The position numbers were made by a program, and so were the translations under genes. Positions 19,647 through 28,110 of a DNA stretch of 64,000 bases are shown here, piece after piece. The DNA lies in the NCBI GenBank assembly GCA_012517315.1, contig JAAYVE010000005.1, positions 62,001 through 126,000 on the forward strand, in the 5' to 3' direction. Within the stretch, counting starts at the first letter, position 1; each line of letters opens with the position of its first letter. The notes below the pieces were generated by a model that saw only the letters and a program-made list of their open reading frames with translations, was not told where the DNA came from and ran no database searches. The DNA comes from Deltaproteobacteria bacterium. GTDB taxonomy: Bacteria; Desulfobacterota; Syntrophobacteria; Syntrophobacterales; Syntrophobacteraceae.

Positions 19647-21071
19647 ATGCGCGTAGCGATGCTTTCACCGATTGCCTGGCGCACTCCGCCCCGGCATTAC
19701 GGGCCTTGGGAGAGCGTTGTTTCGCTGCTGACCGAAGGCCTGGTGCGCAGGGGCATAGAGGTCACACTGTGCGCGACCGCCGATTCCCTTACTTCCGCCA
19801 AGCTCAAGGCGGTTTGCCCCTCGGGATACGAGGAGGACCGGGCGCTCGATCCCAAGGTGTGGGAATGCCTCCATATATCCGAGCTTTTTGAGTGTGCGGA
19901 CCAGTTCGACCTCATTCACAACCACTTCGACTTTCTGCCCCTCACCTACATGGGGATGACCGCCACTCCCGTTCTCACCACCATCCACGGCTTTTCCTCC
20001 CCAAAGATCCTTCCGGTCTACAAGAAATACAACGGCCGTGCCTACTACGTCGCCATCAGCAACGCAGACCGGCACTCGGAACTCGACTACATCGCGACGA
20101 TCCACCATGGAATCGATCTCGATGCTTTTCCCTTCAAGCCCGAACAGGGCGAATACCTCCTTTTCTTCAGTCGCATCCACCCGGACAAGGGTGCAAGGGA
20201 AGCCATAGAGATAGCCCGCAAGGCCGGGAAGCGGCTTCTCATGGCGGGCATCATCCAGGACGGGGACTACTTTGAAGCCGAGGTCAAACCCCACCTTGAG
20301 GGAGATCGTGTCGAGTATGTAGGCAGTGTCGGCCCCGAGAGAAGGAAGGATCTTCTCGGAGGAGCCTTCGCTCTGATTCATCCGGTAAATTTCGAGGAAC
20401 CCTTCGGGCTTTCCGTGGTGGAGGCGATGGCCTGCGGCACACCGGTGGTTGCCTTCAGTCGGGGAAGCATGCCGGAATTGGTCGTGGAGGGAGTCACGGG
20501 CTTTTTGGTCACCACCATCGATGAGGCCGTGAAGGCTCTGGGAAGGATACCGTCAATTCCGCGCATTGCCTGCAGAAGGTGGGTCGAAAAGAAATTCCGT
20601 GTTGAAAGAATGGTCGAGGACTATATCAGGGTCTATGAAAGAATCCTCTCCGAGCACAGGCGTGAGGACCATCGCCCGTGGGGCTTCTACAGGACCCTCT
20701 GTGACGAACCACACCAGAAAGTAAAAAAGATCGTCGTCTACCCCGGGCAGCGGCTCAGCCTTCAGCGCCACAGGTACCGGGATGAGCACTGGTTCCTGGT
20801 GCAGGGCCTTGCGGTGGTCACCCGAAACAGCGAAGAGATCCGCCTCAAAGCCGGTCAGTCGACGGATATCCCGCGCGGAACCTGGCATCGGGTCATGAAC
20901 CCCGGCAGTGAGGAGCTAATCTTCATCGAGGTGCAAACCGGGGACTATTTTGGCGAAGAGGATATCGAGCGCATCGAGGACGACTATGGGCGGGCGGCAC
21001 AGAGCAGAAATAGTCAGGCGCTACGAAGGCAATCCGATCCTCACCAGGGCCGACGTGCCCTATCCGGTTGA
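19647..21071 (+). CDS. GT4 glycosyltransferase fused to a C-terminal cupin (mannose-6-phosphate isomerase type II-like)
   Basis: A 474-residue fusion. Residues 1-340 are a GT4 enzyme (LSPIAWRTPPRHYGPWE at the N-terminus, DLIHNHFDFLPL, LLFFSRIHPDKGAREAIEIA, and NFEEPFGLSVVEAMACGTPVV with the donor-binding glutamates). Residues about 348-450 are a cupin resembling the C-terminal domain of ManC/AlgA-type enzymes (RPWGFYRTL, VYPGQRLSLQRHRYRDEHW, IPRGTWHRVMNPG). This fusion is unusual and points to mannose metabolism. The last 28 codons overlap the next gene by 86 bases. The ATG at 19647 is preferred to the TTG at 19641. Confidence 0.8.
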   Translation: MRVAMLSPIAWRTPPRHYGPWESVVSLLTEGLVRRGIEVTLCATADSLTSAKLKAVCPSGYEEDRALDPKVWECLHISELFECADQFDLIHNHFDFLPLTYMGMTATPVLTTIHGFSSPKILPVYKKYNGRAYYVAISNADRHSELDYIATIHHGIDLDAFPFKPEQGEYLLFFSRIHPDKGAREAIEIARKAGKRLLMAGIIQDGDYFEAEVKPHLEGDRVEYVGSVGPERRKDLLGGAFALIHPVNFEEPFGLSVVEAMACGTPVVAFSRGSMPELVVEGVTGFLVTTIDEAVKALGRIPSIPRIACRRWVEKKFRVERMVEDYIRVYERILSEHRREDHRPWGFYRTLCDEPHQKVKKIVVYPGQRLSLQRHRYRDEHWFLVQGLAVVTRNSEEIRLKAGQSTDIPRGTWHRVMNPGSEELIFIEVQTGDYFGEEDIERIEDDYGRAAQSRNSQALRRQSDPHQGRRALSG

Positions 21072-21933
21072 AACCGTTCATAACGCAGCCGTTGTGAAGC
21101 ACGATGGGAGTTATGTCATGCTCTTTCGCTCCCATCTTCGAAACGGGCGCTCCATCATCGGGCTGGCCCGAAGCGATGACGGCCTGAACTTTCAGGTTGC
21201 ACACGAACCCTTCATCACACCCGCAAGGGAGGGGCTCTTTGCCGAATACGAGGAGTTCGGGGTCGAGGACCCGCGCATCTGCAACATGGAGGGATCGTAT
21301 CTCATAACCTACAGCGCCTATTCCCGCCACGGTGTGCGGACTGGACTTGCCCGCACCCGTGATTTCAACGTCCTTGAAAGAGTCGCCCTCATCACCCAGG
21401 CCGACTGCCGAAACGTTGTCCTTTTCCCGGAAAGATTCGGCGGGCGCTTCGGCAGGCTCGACCGCCCCCATTCTGAGATTTCCCCTTGGTCCATCTGGCT
21501 TTCCTACTCCCCGGACCTCATTCACTGGGGTGATTCCAGGGTGGTGATAAAGCCTCTCTCCTACCATTGGGACGAGATGAAAATCGGACCCGGAGCCACA
21601 CCCATAAAGACCGAAAAGGGCTGGCTCAACATCTACCACGGCGTCTTCAAGACGATGGATGGAGCCGTATACCGGTTGGGTGTCGCTTTGCACGACCTGA
21701 GAGACCCAGCACGGGTCCTTGGCGTATCCGACGACTGGATTCTCCAGCCCGAAGACCCCTGGGAAGTGACCGGCTACGTGCACAATGTCGTCTTTACCTG
21801 CGGAGCCGTGGCGGAGGAGGACGGCACGTTGAGACTCTACTGGGGAGGTGCCGATACGGTCGTGTGCACCGGCACAACCACGATCGAAGCCCTTATCGAC
21901 CTTTGCTTTTCAAGGCCCAGAAAACCTATTTGA
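20986..21933 (+). CDS. GH130-family beta-mannoside phosphorylase-like protein (copy 2)
   Basis: A 315-residue second GH130-type beta-propeller. It shares RYEGNPILTRADVPYP, GVEDPRICN with the catalytic aspartate, WLNIYHGVFKTMDG and LYWGGADTVV with copy 1, but is clearly divergent, so the two probably differ in specificity. The ATG at 20986 has a GAGG site. The 12 upstream in-frame codons back to 20950 lie inside the glycosyltransferase-cupin gene. With two phosphorylases and three transferases, the operon could build and recycle a mannoside, but no export or polymer-secretion gene is present. Confidence 0.85.
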   Translation: MGGRHRAEIVRRYEGNPILTRADVPYPVETVHNAAVVKHDGSYVMLFRSHLRNGRSIIGLARSDDGLNFQVAHEPFITPAREGLFAEYEEFGVEDPRICNMEGSYLITYSAYSRHGVRTGLARTRDFNVLERVALITQADCRNVVLFPERFGGRFGRLDRPHSEISPWSIWLSYSPDLIHWGDSRVVIKPLSYHWDEMKIGPGATPIKTEKGWLNIYHGVFKTMDGAVYRLGVALHDLRDPARVLGVSDDWILQPEDPWEVTGYVHNVVFTCGAVAEEDGTLRLYWGGADTVVCTGTTTIEALIDLCFSRPRKPI

Positions 21934-22183
21934 AAACGGGTCTCGAAGAAGGCGAAAGCCCCGGCAGTGCCGATGAAGGGATGTAGATTGCAGCAAGAAG
22001 GAATATTGCCGAGCCAAAAAGGACAGGAGACCTCATCGTCAATCGGCAGGAAAATCCTTGTCAAACATTCAAACGGTTCGAATGGTGTTTCGGCAAGAAG
22101 CACGAGGGACAAGCAGTTAGGAGTATTTCGGGGGGAAGAGTGCTCGCTCCCTGACGTCCCCTGCGGAATACCCTCAAAGACCC

Positions 22184-22229
22184 CCTGTCACGCCTTAGAC
22201 CGAAGTTTCAGGTCCCTTCCCCCCATCAG
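22184..22229 (+). repeat. Decayed copy of tRNA-Asp 3' half (possible att site)
   Basis: It begins with the same 11 bases CCTGTCACGCC (anticodon loop onward) as tRNA-Asp, then shares CCGA, TTCA, GTCCCTTCC and the CCA-end context CAGA with scattered differences and one missing base. No 5' half is present, so it is not a functional tRNA. Confidence 0.6.
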
Positions 22230-22238
22230 AGAATCCGA

Positions 22239-22269
22239 GCGCTCGGTCGATCCGACCGAGCGCTTTTTT
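22239..22269 (+). terminator. Strong rho-independent terminator
   Basis: A perfect 11-base-pair stem GCGCTCGGTCG / CGACCGAGCGC with a three-base loop, followed by six Ts. It lies nine bases after the tRNA-Asp remnant and may be the tRNA's original terminator, displaced by island insertion. Confidence 0.93.
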
Positions 22270-22417
22270 GTTTGCCGTTTGGGTTTGGGGAAAAACGCCC
22301 CTCTCGATGCAAAATCCCTCTTGATCTGATGTCGCATGAGACCATGTGCCCATCAGCCCTCCAGTCCCAGAGGGCAGGCTGTGGCCGGATGAGCGGAGGC
22401 GATGCGACGCTGTGTTC

Positions 22418-22648
22418 CTATGCCTTCCGGAGGGAGCGTCCCGGTTCATCGTGGTCCTTGTGGAATTGAAAGGGGGGCACGTCGAGACGGCCCTGAATCA
22501 GTTGCTCGAGAGCGCATCCGTTCTCTGCAAACGTCGGGAAGATCCTTTCGGCGTCCATGCCGACGAAGGTGTTCTCCAAAGTTTGCGTCGACTTGCCGCA
22601 GAGGGCCACGACCGGTGCCAACCGCCGAACGCTTGCGCGAGTTGACAT
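22418..22648 (-). CDS. Small unknown protein
   Basis: A 76-residue frame starting nine bases after the stop of the peptidase-like gene, with a GAGGCGG-like site before its ATG, so it may be translationally coupled. The product has no recognised domain or membrane segment. It could be a real small partner or a chance frame. Confidence 0.35.
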   Translation of the reverse strand: MSTRASVRRLAPVVALCGKSTQTLENTFVGMDAERIFPTFAENGCALEQLIQGRLDVPPFQFHKDHDEPGRSLRKA

Positions 22649-22657
22649 GGGACCGCC

Positions 22658-23281
22658 TCAGAGAGGCAGGGCCCGCAATTCCGAAGGGGAGAGATACGGG
22701 TGTATGATTCCCCGGGCGCATGCCGTCCCCGCCGCACGCTGAGCGAAATCAACCTGGGGCATCTGTGAGAGATGGTCTGCCGGATCCGGAACTCCGGGGA
22801 GGGGGTTGGGGTCGTAGACCCAGTACATATCGGGTTGATCCCCAAGCCACACAACCACCACATGGCCGTAGTCCGTGCAAATCCCTCCGCTCCCCCGGTG
22901 CAAGGTGGGGACAATGATTCCCGGTGTGCCGGGTCTTAAGCGATACAACGCATTGATCCTCGAACGAAGAGCCGTCGCGGTCGCATAGCTGGCACCCGGC
23001 CCTCCTGTCAGGTAATACGCTTCGTATGCAGGGGTCACTCCCAACTGGCGCAGAAAGGAGGGTATCTCCCAGGAAGAGACGCCGGTGGAACCGGTTCCCC
23101 CCGGCAGGTTCAAGAAGGTGTCCCGGGCCGCGTAGACCTCATCGCGGGTCATGTTCATCGCACTGAAATTGGAGTGGTTTCCACTCGTGCCGGCCCGGGA
23201 TGCGACAAACACGACGTATCCGCAAAAAGCCCAGCAAATGAGTTCGCCGGGCGCCATGCCCACGTTACGGAAGTTTGCCAT
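22658..23281 (-). CDS. Cysteine-peptidase-like protein, possibly papain/C39-like
   Basis: A 207-residue protein of unknown function. A cysteine pair near the N-terminus (LICWAFCGYVVF, residues about 15-25), a histidine in YGHVVVVWLG (about 140-148) and a following YDPNPLPG make the Cys-His-Asp order and spacing of a papain-like or bacteriocin-leader-type peptidase. This is a motif-level inference. There is no signal peptide; the start MANFRNVGMAPGE is soluble. It is the middle gene of a minus-strand run with a membrane-anchored protein upstream. The genes may be accessory, lying just outside the right boundary of the proposed island. Confidence 0.55.
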   Translation of the reverse strand: MANFRNVGMAPGELICWAFCGYVVFVASRAGTSGNHSNFSAMNMTRDEVYAARDTFLNLPGGTGSTGVSSWEIPSFLRQLGVTPAYEAYYLTGGPGASYATATALRSRINALYRLRPGTPGIIVPTLHRGSGGICTDYGHVVVVWLGDQPDMYWVYDPNPLPGVPDPADHLSQMPQVDFAQRAAGTACARGIIHPYLSPSELRALPL

Positions 23282-23353
23282 GAGCCCAGTTCCTCCCTGT
23301 GAGATCGGCGTTCCCAGTCGTTCCCAATGCCGACAGACGCGTCCTCCTGACGT

Positions 23354-24034
23354 TCAGCTTCGGGGACACACCACGATGCCGATACGCCAAGGAGTCGGTC
23401 TCCCCACATTGTCCAGCACCTGAAGTTCCGGGAGCCCGCCTGCCGCTTGCAGCCGTCTTTTCAGCTCCGGCAACGCCGCCGCTTCTCCATGGTCTCCATC
23501 AACGATGACCGTCAGCTTGTTCTGAAGTGTCTCAAGGGGAACCTCGTCATAAAACGTCCATTTCCTCAGGCGGACTTGGCCCGCTTGACCGCTTTTCCTG
23601 AGGACATCGATGAGGGTTTGGGCGATGGACTGGGCGTCCGCGTTTTCCCAGCACCTGTCACAGACGAAGACATCATAGTCGGTAAAACGAGCTGTTTCCT
23701 CAGTGCTTCGGACGACAACCCCGGCAACGCGCTCAGCCACGGTTGGCTTGAACTGGGGAAGATCCCCCGACTTCCGCTGGAGATAGCCCTCCAGTCCTTT
23801 CCTAATCTGCGGCTCGGCAATGAGGTTTGTTTCGAGCATGAAGCGCAGGGAATTGATCCGGTCTTCCAGTTCTTCCGCCTCAAGGGCCTTCATGACGAGA
23901 TCCGTCTGGAACTTCTTGTCCGCCAGCGAACTGTCCCAGTGTCCCTTGATGACACCTCCGGCCACCGTTCCCAGGATGGCCAGCAACCCCGTGATCAGAA
24001 GCGTGCCAATTTGAGATCCCTTTTGCTCACTCAT
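23354..24034 (-). CDS. Membrane-anchored protein of unknown function
   Basis: A 226-residue protein with a single N-terminal membrane segment (LLITGLLAILGTVAGGVI, residues about 12-30), then a charged helical region (EAEELEDRINSLRFMLETN). A C-terminal soluble domain (about 110-226) contains YDVFVCDRCWENADAQSIAQ and ends IGIVVCPRS. This end looks like a small alpha/beta domain, perhaps a sensing module, but I recognise no family. It is 72 bases upstream of the peptidase-like gene on the same strand, so the two are likely cotranscribed. Confidence 0.6.
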   Translation of the reverse strand: MSEQKGSQIGTLLITGLLAILGTVAGGVIKGHWDSSLADKKFQTDLVMKALEAEELEDRINSLRFMLETNLIAEPQIRKGLEGYLQRKSGDLPQFKPTVAERVAGVVVRSTEETARFTDYDVFVCDRCWENADAQSIAQTLIDVLRKSGQAGQVRLRKWTFYDEVPLETLQNKLTVIVDGDHGEAAALPELKRRLQAAGGLPELQVLDNVGRPTPWRIGIVVCPRS

Positions 24035-24413
24035 GGAAAGGTTCCTCCAATGGGAGTCCTATCCCTTTGCTGAAAGCATCTGGGGTCCATGGGATCATGG
24101 AGGGACCCGGTGATATCCAGCCTTTTTGCTCCGCTGTTGGAGACGGGGATCTTCCCGCATTCTTGCGCATCGGTCATGAGGAGAAACACACGCCGTTTCA
24201 AAAGTGAGGAGGAGAAGGAAAAAGCGCTCCAGTGGCACAGTAAGTCCATTCTATGATCTTCGAATTTCAATGTCGAACCATTTCGTTTCGTTGCCTTCCT
24301 GGAGATGAATTCTCATGGGTGTCTGCAGAAGTGTGTTGATCAGATCCTCTTTTTCCCCAACCAGCCGAAAGAAGGGCTGATCACAGCCTCTTTGTCCCGG
24401 TTTCACGAGCCTG

Positions 24414-24429
24414 TTGGACCAAGGTCCAA
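24414..24429. promoter_or_regulatory. Palindromic operator, copy 1 (TTGGAC-N4-GTCCAA)
   Basis: TTGGAC-CAAG-GTCCAA followed by TAT, upstream of the antiporter gene. A -10-like TATAGT lies at 24454-24459, about 32 bases from the dyad centre. The same dyad occurs at 26622 and 57062. Confidence 0.65.
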
Positions 24430-24637
24430 TATCCCCGCCTTCACGTCTCCGGCTATAGTGCAACGCAGCTTCAAAAATCCGTTCCCATCATGAGAAGAAC
24501 GCTCCACCCCGATTGCCTTGCAGAGGTCGTCCCGATGGGCGTCCCCGTGATATTTGGGATGGAGTAAAACGTGTTGATCCGGTTTTCAGGAGAGAGTGTC
24601 CGGCCCATCTCCCTGCCGCAGGCACCAGAGGTGACCC

Positions 24638-25873
24638 ATGATCCTCATGGCTTTCTTCGTGTTCCTGGTCTTCCTTTACAGTATCATGTCTAGGCGACTG
24701 GAACGCACGGTATTCACGCCCCCCATCGTTTTCACTACAGCAGGCCTTTTGCTCGTCTTTTTCTTGCCGGTGCTGGAGGAACTGGAGGCGGACAGAAAAG
24801 CATTTCTGCTCATTGCCGAAGTGGGTTTGGTGCTGACACTCTTCTCCGATGCCACCCGAATCAACCTTCGGACTCTCAAGAATGGTGAAAACCTGCCCAT
24901 CCGTTTGCTCGGCATCGGTATGATGCCGACCATCCTCCTCGGCGCCGTCGTTGCAGCCATCATCTTCCCCCACCTGTCCATCTGGGAAATGGGGGTCCTT
25001 GCCGCCATCCTGGCCCCGACGGATGCAGGGCTGGGAGAGGTGATCGTGAACAGTCCACGGGTGCCGGTGCGCATCCGCCAGGCTCTCAGCGTGGAGGCGG
25101 GCCTCAACGACGGGCTGTCGGTGCCATTTCTCATGTTCTTCATCGCACTGGCCCAGGTTGGAACACAGGGGGCCGGCGCAGTATTGGTGCGCTTCGTAAT
25201 GGAGCAACTCGGCTTCGGCACTCTGGTGGGCCTGGCGATCGGTCTGGCCGGCGGCTTGCTTCTGGCCCGGGCCAAACAGAGAGGTTGGATGACCGAGGCC
25301 CTGCAGCAACTGGGGTTGGTGGCGCTCCCGCTCCTCTGTGTCATGGGCAGCGAACCCGTGGGTGGGAGCATGTTCATCGCCGCGTACGTTGCCGGCCTAG
25401 CGGTGCAGGTGAGCTTCAGTGATGCGGCTGAACAGAGTGTCGCATTCACCGAAGGTTGGGGGCGGTTGCTCGATTTCTTCGTGTTCTTTCTCTTCGGCAT
25501 GTTCGTCGCTCTTGCGTTCAAAGAGCTCACACCGGCATTGTGGATGTATGCCTCACTCAGTCTGACCGTGGTGCGGATGTTCCCCGTGGCCGTTTCCCTC
25601 ATGGGAACTCGCCTGAGCAATGCCACGGTGGTCTTCATGGGCTGGTTCGGGCCCCGCGGGCTGGCTTCCATCGTCCTGGGCCTGGTGTACCTGGAGCAGC
25701 AGTCTTACCTCCCCGGGGAACCGACCATCAGGCTGGCAGTGATGACGACGGTTTTGCTGAGCATTTTCGCCCATGGCTTGAGCGCATTGCCCGGTATTGC
25801 CCTTTATGGCCGAAGGATCGATGCGTTGGGCACCTCGGCACCTGAAAAACTGGAGAGGGAGCCTGAAGGATGA
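24638..25873 (+). CDS. CPA1-type cation/H+ antiporter
   Basis: A 411-residue inner-membrane protein with about 12 hydrophobic segments. The CPA1-type ion path is seen in AILAPTDAGLGEV (residues about 125-137) and VEAGLNDGLSVPFLM (about 150-165), where the TD and ND pairs carry the exchanged ions. The C-terminal GWFGPRGLASIVLGLV is the usual conserved arginine helix. It likely exchanges Na+ or K+ for H+. It overlaps the K+ channel gene by four bases (ATGA), so the pair may jointly manage monovalent cations. Palindrome copy 1 lies upstream. Confidence 0.88.
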   Translation: MILMAFFVFLVFLYSIMSRRLERTVFTPPIVFTTAGLLLVFFLPVLEELEADRKAFLLIAEVGLVLTLFSDATRINLRTLKNGENLPIRLLGIGMMPTILLGAVVAAIIFPHLSIWEMGVLAAILAPTDAGLGEVIVNSPRVPVRIRQALSVEAGLNDGLSVPFLMFFIALAQVGTQGAGAVLVRFVMEQLGFGTLVGLAIGLAGGLLLARAKQRGWMTEALQQLGLVALPLLCVMGSEPVGGSMFIAAYVAGLAVQVSFSDAAEQSVAFTEGWGRLLDFFVFFLFGMFVALAFKELTPALWMYASLSLTVVRMFPVAVSLMGTRLSNATVVFMGWFGPRGLASIVLGLVYLEQQSYLPGEPTIRLAVMTTVLLSIFAHGLSALPGIALYGRRIDALGTSAPEKLEREPEG

Positions 25874-26568
25874 GCTTCCTTGCCCGTCTCACAAACGGTT
25901 ACAGCCGGCGGCGTTTCGCCTTTCTCTTCTTTTCATTGCTCATCACCATGGTGGCTGCGCCGGTTTTTGAGACGTTGAGACTCAGCACCCAATTCATGGA
26001 GGTTCTCCTGGGTCTCAACATCCTGGCGGCCCTCGTCGTCACGCTTTTCAGTTTCGGGAATTACGTGACCCTGGGTCTGCTGCTTCTGTTGATTGTGGTG
26101 AGGGGCGCCCATGCTCTGGCGGGTTATCAAACGCTCCTGGTCACGACTCAAGGGATCGCCGCCCTCATCTGTCTGGTATCCATCTGTGTCATGCTTCGTT
26201 TTTCCCTGCTGAGCAAAGGCTCTGTGAGCACCGAGCGCCTCTTTGCCGCTCTCAGTGTCTATCTCATGCTCGGGGTCACGTGCGGGGTGATCTTCTACAT
26301 TTTTGAGAAGCAGTGGCCGGGGTCGTTTTCCATTCATGGATCTTCACTCTCCGGGAGCAGGAGGATGCAGATGGCCGAAACTCTCTACTTCAGCTTCGTC
26401 ACCCTTGGAACACTGGGGTACGGCGACATGACCCCCATCGGCGCCGCCGCCCGGGCGCTGGCCGTGGCCGAAGCCATCGGGGGACAGATGTATCTGGTGG
26501 TGGTCGTGGCGCGCCTGGTCAGTCTCTATGAGGCGCCGGGCGACCGCGGTGATTCTCAACAGGGTTGA
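25870..26568 (+). CDS. Potassium channel protein (two-helix pore type)
   Basis: A 232-residue membrane protein. Four or five N-terminal hydrophobic helices are followed by a pore region TLYFSFVTLGTLGYGDMTP whose GYGD is the classical K+ selectivity filter (residues about 170-185), then a last helix ending LVVVVARLVSLYE. No cytoplasmic RCK domain is present. It overlaps the antiporter stop by four bases. It might relieve membrane potential or return K+ exchanged by the antiporter. Confidence 0.9.
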   Translation: MSFLARLTNGYSRRRFAFLFFSLLITMVAAPVFETLRLSTQFMEVLLGLNILAALVVTLFSFGNYVTLGLLLLLIVVRGAHALAGYQTLLVTTQGIAALICLVSICVMLRFSLLSKGSVSTERLFAALSVYLMLGVTCGVIFYIFEKQWPGSFSIHGSSLSGSRRMQMAETLYFSFVTLGTLGYGDMTPIGAAARALAVAEAIGGQMYLVVVVARLVSLYEAPGDRGDSQQG

Positions 26569-26621
26569 AGCCCACACTGCAGATTGAATCCTGCTGCTTT
26601 TTCTGCTTGCGCATCCCTGCC

Positions 26622-26643
26622 ATATTGGACCAAAGTCCAATAT
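26622..26643. promoter_or_regulatory. Palindromic operator, copy 2, with promoter
   Basis: A perfect inverted repeat ATATTGGAC-CAAA-GTCCAATAT, about 195 bases upstream of the efflux operon. A -10 box TATAAG (26658-26663) sits about 26 bases from the dyad centre, placing the dyad near -38, a position typical of activators. This is the best of the three copies. Confidence 0.75.
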
Positions 26644-26836
26644 CACTCTCTTTGCATTATAAGTAACAGTCATGGTGCGAGCCATGAGGTTGCAATGCCT
26701 TGAAGAGAGAGCAGGGCAGCAGGCCGATGTTTCCCACGGTATTTCCCTCCGCCGGCCGCTGCGGTTTCCCTGCTGATATGTCCCCTCTATTTTTCCGTGT
26801 CTGCTTACTGGATCAGAACAGTGCAGGAGTCTTCCT

Positions 26837-28105
26837 ATGAGAGATGAAAGACATTTTGGATTACGACGCCGGTGGAACGCAAGCGGCCTCTTCCGAACCC
26901 TACTTGCAGGGAGCGCCTTCCAGGGAGCCATCCTCATGGGCATCGCTCTGCTTCTCGTTGCCTTCCAAGGAGAGAGGCTGCTGGCGCAGGCGCTCTCCGA
27001 GGTCGAAGTCGTGACCGTCACGCAGCGGGATGTACCCGTTTTTTCCGAATGGGTCGGCACCGCTGAGGGACTGGTGAACGCCAAGATCCGGGCGCAGGTC
27101 ACCGGCTATCTGTCCAGCCAGGCCTACAAGGAAGGCTCATCGGTGAAGAAAGGCGACCTGCTGTTCGAGATCGACCCCCGCACCTTCCAGGCGGCGGTGG
27201 CCCAGGCCGAAGCACAGCTGGCGATCGCCAAGGCCAGATTGGGCAAGACCGAACTGGATGTCAAGCGGTACCGGCCCCTTGCCAAGGAGAGCGCCATCAG
27301 TCAGCAGGAACTGGATGACGCCATACAGGCCAATCTCGCCGCTAAGGCCGGCGTGCAGGCGGCCGAGGCTGCCCTGGAGCAGGCCAGGCTGAGTCTCAGC
27401 TTCACCCGGATCACCTCGCCCGTGGACGGCATCGCAGGCAGTGCTAACGCCCAGATCGGCGATCTCGTGGGCCCGACCCAGACGGGGGAACTCACCACCG
27501 TCTCCACGGTGGATCCCATCAAGGTCTATTTCCCCATCAGCGAGCAGCAATACATGCAGTTGGCCCGGGAGGCGGTCAAGACAGGGGCCGGGCCTGACCG
27601 CGAGGGGCGGAAGCTGGAGCTCGTCCTGGCGGATGGGAGCGTTTTCCCTCACAAGGGGGCGTTCTCCTTCGCCGAACGGCAAGTGGACGTGAAGACGGGG
27701 ACCATCCGCATTGCAGCGGTTTTTCCCAATCCAGGAAACATCCTTCGGCCCGGCCAGTACGGCCGGGTGCGTGCCGTCATCGAGACTCGCAAAGGGGCCT
27801 TGATGGTTCCCCAAAGGGCGGTCAGCGAGCTTCAGGGGACCTACCAGGTGGCAGTGGTGGGTACGGACAACAAGGTCAACATTCGGACTGTCAAGACCGG
27901 TGAGCGGGTGGACAATCTGTGGGTCATCACCAGTGGTTTGAACCCCGGCGACCGGGTGGTGGTGGAGGGGATTCAGAAGGTGAGGGAGGGCATGGTGGTG
28001 AGTCCCAAACTTGTGGAGCCCGAATCCAGGCCACAGCCGGTCCCTCCCCCCGGACCCGATGCAAAGCCCACCCCGACCCCCACAAAAGCTCCCAAAAAGG
28101 ACTGA
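26837..28105 (+). CDS. RND efflux system periplasmic adaptor (membrane fusion protein)
   Basis: A 422-residue periplasmic adaptor with an N-terminal hydrophobic anchor (GAILMGIALLLVAFQ). A lipoyl-like motif pair with a coiled coil between follows (AKIRAQVTGYLSSQAYKEG, then AQLAIAKARLGKTELDVKRY to LSLSFTRITSPVDG). The beta-barrel and membrane-proximal domains contain GTIRIAAVFPNPGNILRPGQYG. The C-terminus is proline-rich (PVPPPGPDAKPTPTPTK). It is the first gene of an adaptor-permease-outer-membrane-factor operon likely exporting toxic organics or drugs. The ATG at 26837 is preceded by GTGCAGGAG. Confidence 0.93.
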   Translation: MRDERHFGLRRRWNASGLFRTLLAGSAFQGAILMGIALLLVAFQGERLLAQALSEVEVVTVTQRDVPVFSEWVGTAEGLVNAKIRAQVTGYLSSQAYKEGSSVKKGDLLFEIDPRTFQAAVAQAEAQLAIAKARLGKTELDVKRYRPLAKESAISQQELDDAIQANLAAKAGVQAAEAALEQARLSLSFTRITSPVDGIAGSANAQIGDLVGPTQTGELTTVSTVDPIKVYFPISEQQYMQLAREAVKTGAGPDREGRKLELVLADGSVFPHKGAFSFAERQVDVKTGTIRIAAVFPNPGNILRPGQYGRVRAVIETRKGALMVPQRAVSELQGTYQVAVVGTDNKVNIRTVKTGERVDNLWVITSGLNPGDRVVVEGIQKVREGMVVSPKLVEPESRPQPVPPPGPDAKPTPTPTKAPKKD

Positions 28106-28110
28106 GACCC

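Noticed and set aside
24251-24463. 70-residue minus-strand ORF overlapping palindrome copy 1
   Set aside because: It begins at a TTG inside the palindrome region, has no ribosome site and no family. Its last 25 residues look protein-like but do not justify a call.
24414-26643. The palindrome as an HcpR site (TTGACC-type)
   Set aside because: The arms read TTGGAC, not TTGACC, so the recalled consensus does not match.
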